Assembly (NCBI GenBank): GCA_946612115.1
Contig: CAMOEI010000004.1
Location: 1 to 64,000, forward strand
From: an uncultured Caryophanales bacterium
Lineage (GTDB): Bacteria > Bacillota_I > Bacilli_A > RFN20 > CAG-826
DNA: 64,000 nt
Direction of reading: 5' to 3'
Position 1 is the first letter of the stretch; the number at the start of each line of letters is the position of its first letter. Under the pieces are notes generated by a model. It searched no databases. It was not told where the DNA came from and saw only the letters and a list, made by a program, of their open reading frames with translations. The translations under genes and the position numbers were made by a program. Shown here piece after piece: positions 60,768-64,000 of this stretch.

Positions 60768-61946
60768 GTGAAAATCTTAGTTATCTGCCAATACTATTAT
60801 CCAGAAAACTTTACTGTCAGTAAGATTGCTGAACAGATGGTTTTGGATGGTCATGAAGTTCATGTACTTACCGGAAAACCAAATTACGGCTATGGATATA
60901 TCCTTCCACAATATAAAAATATCAGTGAAGAAGTGATTAATGGAGTCAACATTCATCGTGTAGATATCTATCCGAGAAAATCATCTAGATTATCGATTAT
61001 TAGAAACTATTTATCATTCTGGAGAAATAGTAAAAAGTGGGTTAGAAATACTAAAGAGCATTTTGATGTTGTTTACTCTATGAGTTTATCTCCTGTAACA
61101 ATTTGTTCTGCTGGAAACATTTACGCTAAAAAACATGATGTAAAGCATGTCATACATTGTGTTGATCTTTGGCCAGAAAGTGTAGTTGTTACTAAGGCCG
61201 TTAGGAAGAATTCTCTTACATATAAAATCTTAAATAGATGGAGCAGAGTAATTTATTCAAAAGCAAATAAAATTCTTGTTGGAAGTCCATCATTTACCGA
61301 TTATTTTGTGCAAATCCATAAAATTCCTAGAGATCGTTTAGTGTATGTTCCTCAATGTTCATTGATCGAAGAAAGTGACACTGCTGAATATAAATATGGT
61401 GAAGGAACGCACATTCTTTATTGTGGTAATTTAGGATTAATTCAACTAATTCCTTTAATTACCGAAGCGATGAGTTTATTAAGGGATTACGATATTTATT
61501 TCCATGTCATTGGAATGGGTCCGATGAGCGATACTTTGATTAAAAATATTGAAAGTAGTGGGTTAAGAGATAAAGTGATTTATCACGGACCAATTCCTGC
61601 TAAAACAGCAGCAGGATTTTATAAGAGTGCGGATGCTTTATATGTCTCTTTAAAAAATGAAGGAACTGTTGGTAAAACTATTCCAAATAAATTAATGATG
61701 TCTATGGCGTTTGCTAAACCAATTATTGGAGTTATTCAAGGTGATGGAAGAGATGTTTTAGTTGAATCTGGTGGTGCGGCATTGGCAGATGAAACCGCTA
61801 AAAGTGTTTCTAAGGCTATCTTAGCCATTCACAATATGAGTGAAAAAGAAAAGAGCAGACTTGGTGCTCTTAATAAAATGTATTACGATTCTCACTTCTC
61901 TAAAAAACGTGTTGCTGAGTTAGTGGAGAGAGAATTAAAACATTAA
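60768..61946 (+). CDS. Glycosyltransferase family 4 (WbuB-like)
   Basis: 392 aa starting at GTG. The N-terminus (MKILVICQYYYPENFTVSKI) and C-terminal part (GPIPAKTAAGFYKSADALYV, then KTIPNKLMMSMAFAKPIIG) match GT4 enzymes of capsule and O-antigen loci. GT-B fold, cytoplasmic, probably adding one sugar to the lipid-linked unit. TAAAAT ends 6 nt before the GTG and there is no SD: leaderless GTG start. Convergent overlap with the next gene. Confidence 0.9.
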   Translation: MKILVICQYYYPENFTVSKIAEQMVLDGHEVHVLTGKPNYGYGYILPQYKNISEEVINGVNIHRVDIYPRKSSRLSIIRNYLSFWRNSKKWVRNTKEHFDVVYSMSLSPVTICSAGNIYAKKHDVKHVIHCVDLWPESVVVTKAVRKNSLTYKILNRWSRVIYSKANKILVGSPSFTDYFVQIHKIPRDRLVYVPQCSLIEESDTAEYKYGEGTHILYCGNLGLIQLIPLITEAMSLLRDYDIYFHVIGMGPMSDTLIKNIESSGLRDKVIYHGPIPAKTAAGFYKSADALYVSLKNEGTVGKTIPNKLMMSMAFAKPIIGVIQGDGRDVLVESGGAALADETAKSVSKAILAIHNMSEKEKSRLGALNKMYYDSHFSKKRVAELVERELKH

Positions 61947-63068
61947 CTTCTTATTTATTGAGGATAGTGATGTTTCATTCATCACTTTTTCTTTAGCCTT
62001 TTTGATTAAAGCATCTCTATCAGATTTACTCATATTTATCGCTACATTTAAAGCGTCATATAAGTCATCGACTTCTCCAGATTTAGACCAGATAATAATA
62101 TCGCTATACTTATTTTTTAATAGCTTATTATCCACAGTAATATTTAATGTTCCATTTGCTAATGCTTCAAGAGACTTAGAAGGAATAGAGTATTCATCTA
62201 AAGATGAATCAATTGGTCTAGGGTTTACTGATACAATTGAATACTTTTCTAAGGAAGCGTTTTCTTCGTAAGAAACTGGACCTAGATAAATGATATTCTT
62301 GTTATCTTTTATTGCATGAAATAGTTCGTCTTTATTTACATGATGTCCACATAAAACAAGTTTAAGATCTTTGCGATTTAGTTTTTTGAAGGCTTCAATA
62401 AGATTATAGACCCCATATCTTCTCATTAACGAACCACCGAAGTAGATATAATCTCCTTCAATATCTTTTGGAAGTGGATTAGATAATTCTTCGTTAACTC
62501 CGTCAATGACAACATATGGTTTGTTGCTAGTGTTATATATTTCATTAATTTTTTCTGTTAACACTACATATTTATCAAAACTATTTGCTAATTTGATTAG
62601 TTTATCTGTATAGGACTTTTTTACGAAAGAAATATTGTAAGGATTATCAGTGCACACCCCACAAATTTCTAGTCCGTTTTTATGGGCAAACTTGATAGCA
62701 GATTTGACTAAAGAAAGATTTAAAGCATCGACAAAAACGGTTCCTTTTTCGATTTTTTTAGGTAAAACCCTATTTATTCGACTATTTAAAAATAATAATT
62801 TAGTGACCTTAGAAATAGAAACAAAAGGATATCTCCAAGTAACATTATTTTCTTCAATAATCAGTTTTCTTAACGCTAAGCAATTAAAGTATTTATTAAT
62901 AGCTCTAATAGAAATAACATCAACTTTATTTGTTATGGCTAATGAACGAATTAATTTATTGTGAAAGTTCTGATTAGAAAGATTTGGAGAAATTTTCCAG
63001 TCCTTCAAATAGTTTTTAAACGATTCGTTATCTAAGGCGTTAGTAAAATAATAAATCTTATTTTCCAT
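61935..63068 (-). CDS. Glycosyltransferase (GT-B, family 4-like)
   Basis: 377 aa. The C-terminal half has YIYFGGSLMRRYGVYNLIEA, LVLCGHHV, IYLGPVSYEE and DSSLDEYSIPSKSLEALANG, the donor-binding region of a GT4-like enzyme, with Glu in the SLEAL position. The N-terminal half is less conserved. It overlaps the upstream gene by 11 nt and would act in the same locus. Confidence 0.85.
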   Translation of the reverse strand: MENKIYYFTNALDNESFKNYLKDWKISPNLSNQNFHNKLIRSLAITNKVDVISIRAINKYFNCLALRKLIIEENNVTWRYPFVSISKVTKLLFLNSRINRVLPKKIEKGTVFVDALNLSLVKSAIKFAHKNGLEICGVCTDNPYNISFVKKSYTDKLIKLANSFDKYVVLTEKINEIYNTSNKPYVVIDGVNEELSNPLPKDIEGDYIYFGGSLMRRYGVYNLIEAFKKLNRKDLKLVLCGHHVNKDELFHAIKDNKNIIYLGPVSYEENASLEKYSIVSVNPRPIDSSLDEYSIPSKSLEALANGTLNITVDNKLLKNKYSDIIIWSKSGEVDDLYDALNVAINMSKSDRDALIKKAKEKVMNETSLSSINKKLMF

Positions 63069-64000
63069 ATTCTTCTTTTAACGCCTCATAAATTGATAAT
63101 CCAGCGTTTTCAAAGGTGTTATATTTCGCTGTTTTGATTGCTTCTTTTCCCATGTCTTTATTGATGAGATCCATACATTCAAGGATTCTTTCCTCATTAT
63201 CTAAATTAACAAGGAAACCGTTTACTCCGTCTTTTATAAATTCAATAGCGCTTTCAACATTATCTGAAGAGATAACAGGAAGTCCACACGCAAAAGCTTC
63301 TAGGATAGTGTGTCCAAAGATATCTTTTCTAGATAAAGTTATATATGCATCAGAGGCTTTAAAGATTTCAAATAAATCATTCTTATCGACGAAAGGTCTT
63401 AATATAACATTTTTAATGTTATTGTGAATTATATAAGACTTATATTGTTCTTTAAGATGCCCTTCGCCATATAAGACTAATACATCGTCTCTATCTTTAA
63501 ATAAGGAGATTAATTCAACATTATTTTTTCGTTCAATGAACTGAGAGGCAGAAACAAATAGTTTCTTACCTTTAGGAAGGTCATATTTGCCTCTTAATTC
63601 ATCTACGTTATCTAATTGTTTATCAATGACTTCATCTTTCGAGAAGTTACTATAGACGTAGTTATAGATTTTTTTATTCCCAGAACCATAATATTCAAGA
63701 TACTTATTTGATTCTTTTAAACTGGATAAGTAATAGCTAGCGCTTGAGATGTATTTAGTTTTAAGCCATTTCTTTAAGAAGAATTCTTTTGTATTAGCGA
63801 TTCCGCCATTAATCATAAGTCCAAACTTAATATTATTTTTAACCATGTACTTAATGGCTTTCATCTCTGCTAGATGAGAATAACCATTCATGATGATTAC
63901 ATCAAATTTAGAATGATTTTCTTTAATATAGTTTCTAACTTTGTTAGAAATGGATCCTTCATTACCAACATAGCCAGTTTTGATAAATTCTACATTGAAA
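63058..64000 (-). CDS. Glycosyltransferase family 4, 5' end beyond the window
   Basis: At least 313 aa. The frame is open to the window edge: residues before the first Met (63,891) read FNVEFIKTGYVGNEGSISNK then VRNYIKENHSKFDVII, typical GT4 N-terminal sequence, so 63,891 is not the true start. The C-terminal domain has FVSASQFIERKNNVELI, LYGEGHLKEQY and FGHTILEAFACGLPVISSD with the conserved ExxxxGxP. It overlaps the downstream glycosyltransferase gene. Confidence 0.9.
   Translation of the reverse strand, partial: FNVEFIKTGYVGNEGSISNKVRNYIKENHSKFDVIIMNGYSHLAEMKAIKYMVKNNIKFGLMINGGIANTKEFFLKKWLKTKYISSASYYLSSLKESNKYLEYYGSGNKKIYNYVYSNFSKDEVIDKQLDNVDELRGKYDLPKGKKLFVSASQFIERKNNVELISLFKDRDDVLVLYGEGHLKEQYKSYIIHNNIKNVILRPFVDKNDLFEIFKASDAYITLSRKDIFGHTILEAFACGLPVISSDNVESAIEFIKDGVNGFLVNLDNEERILECMDLINKDMGKEAIKTAKYNTFENAGLSIYEALKEEYGK

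Noticed and set aside
63058-63891. The last glycosyltransferase as a complete 277-aa gene starting at 63,891.
   Set aside because: The frame continues without a stop to the window edge and the upstream codons give typical GT4 sequence, so the gene is cut by the edge.
1-64000. Mollicute code 4 (TGA read as Trp).
   Set aside because: Trp is TGG throughout, and TGA ends several genes (rmuC, hypB copy 2, rlmH) at the expected protein lengths.

Overview
The window looks like chromosomal DNA of a low-GC Gram-positive bacterium of the Bacilli / Mycoplasmatota (Tenericutes-like) radiation, such as an Acholeplasma-, RF39-, Izemoplasma- or Erysipelotrichia-type lineage. The reasons are the AT-rich composition, the Firmicutes core neighbourhoods rpsF-ssb-rpsR and gdpP-rplI-dnaB-walJ-rlmH, many lipoproteins but no LPxTG anchor, and a tmRNA with a long mollicute-like tag. 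Trp is encoded by TGG and TGA is used as a stop (for example hypB at 13,901 and rlmH at 49,328), so the code is standard. The lineage assignment is inference. No rRNA, tRNA, CRISPR array or insertion sequence was recognised.

Layout. 0-9 kb: rmuC and an M29 aminopeptidase, a DUF308 membrane protein, two small transcription units, the two subunits of an aconitase X-type dehydratase opposite an Old Yellow Enzyme-like Fe-S flavoprotein, and a PlsC-like acyltransferase. 9-13 kb: a hypB / giant Fe-S flavoprotein / hypA operon. 13-20 kb: a divergent operon starting with a second hypB and continuing with a DUF3737 beta-helix protein, a PatB/MalY C-S lyase, a mutarotase-galactokinase fusion, rubrerythrin and a glycosyltransferase-like protein. 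20-23 kb: a GH2 glycosidase with an MFS transporter. 23-24.7 kb: a structured 635-bp region with a tiny hydrophobic ORF, then rpsF-ssb-rpsR behind a likely S6:S18 autoregulatory leader. 24.7-30.4 kb: an accessory stretch of single-gene units (tocopherol-cyclase-like, Fic, AlkD-like, HExxH membrane protein, YefM-YoeB, a double-glycine-leader zinc-ribbon peptide), most ending in near-identical terminators. 30.4-38 kb: surface lipoproteins, MscS channel, lipase-like lipoprotein, Na/Pi transporter. 38-44 kb: iron alcohol dehydrogenase, TetR regulator and a TetR-flanked set of membrane proteins with a GPH-type symporter. 44-49.7 kb: gdpP-rplI-dnaB-walJ-rlmH. 51-55.7 kb: a secreted endonuclease with Big_2 domains, tmRNA, DegV. 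56-64 kb: a surface-polysaccharide locus (polymerase-like protein, lipoprotein, TupA-like ATP-grasp, flippase, three glycosyltransferases), running off the right edge.

How the genes work together. The GH2/MFS pair and the mutarotase-galactokinase protein fit uptake and use of beta-linked or galactose-containing sugars. HypA and the two HypB proteins imply nickel delivery to a metalloenzyme encoded elsewhere; the Fe-S flavoprotein between hypB and hypA is a candidate electron-transfer partner. Several genes have a good -10 box only 6-9 nt before the start codon, so leaderless transcripts may be common. The least explained items are the paired hypB promoters with tandem palindromes, the small RNA/peptide units at 3.8, 23.4 and 55.9 kb, and the leader peptide with a zinc-ribbon core at 30 kb.
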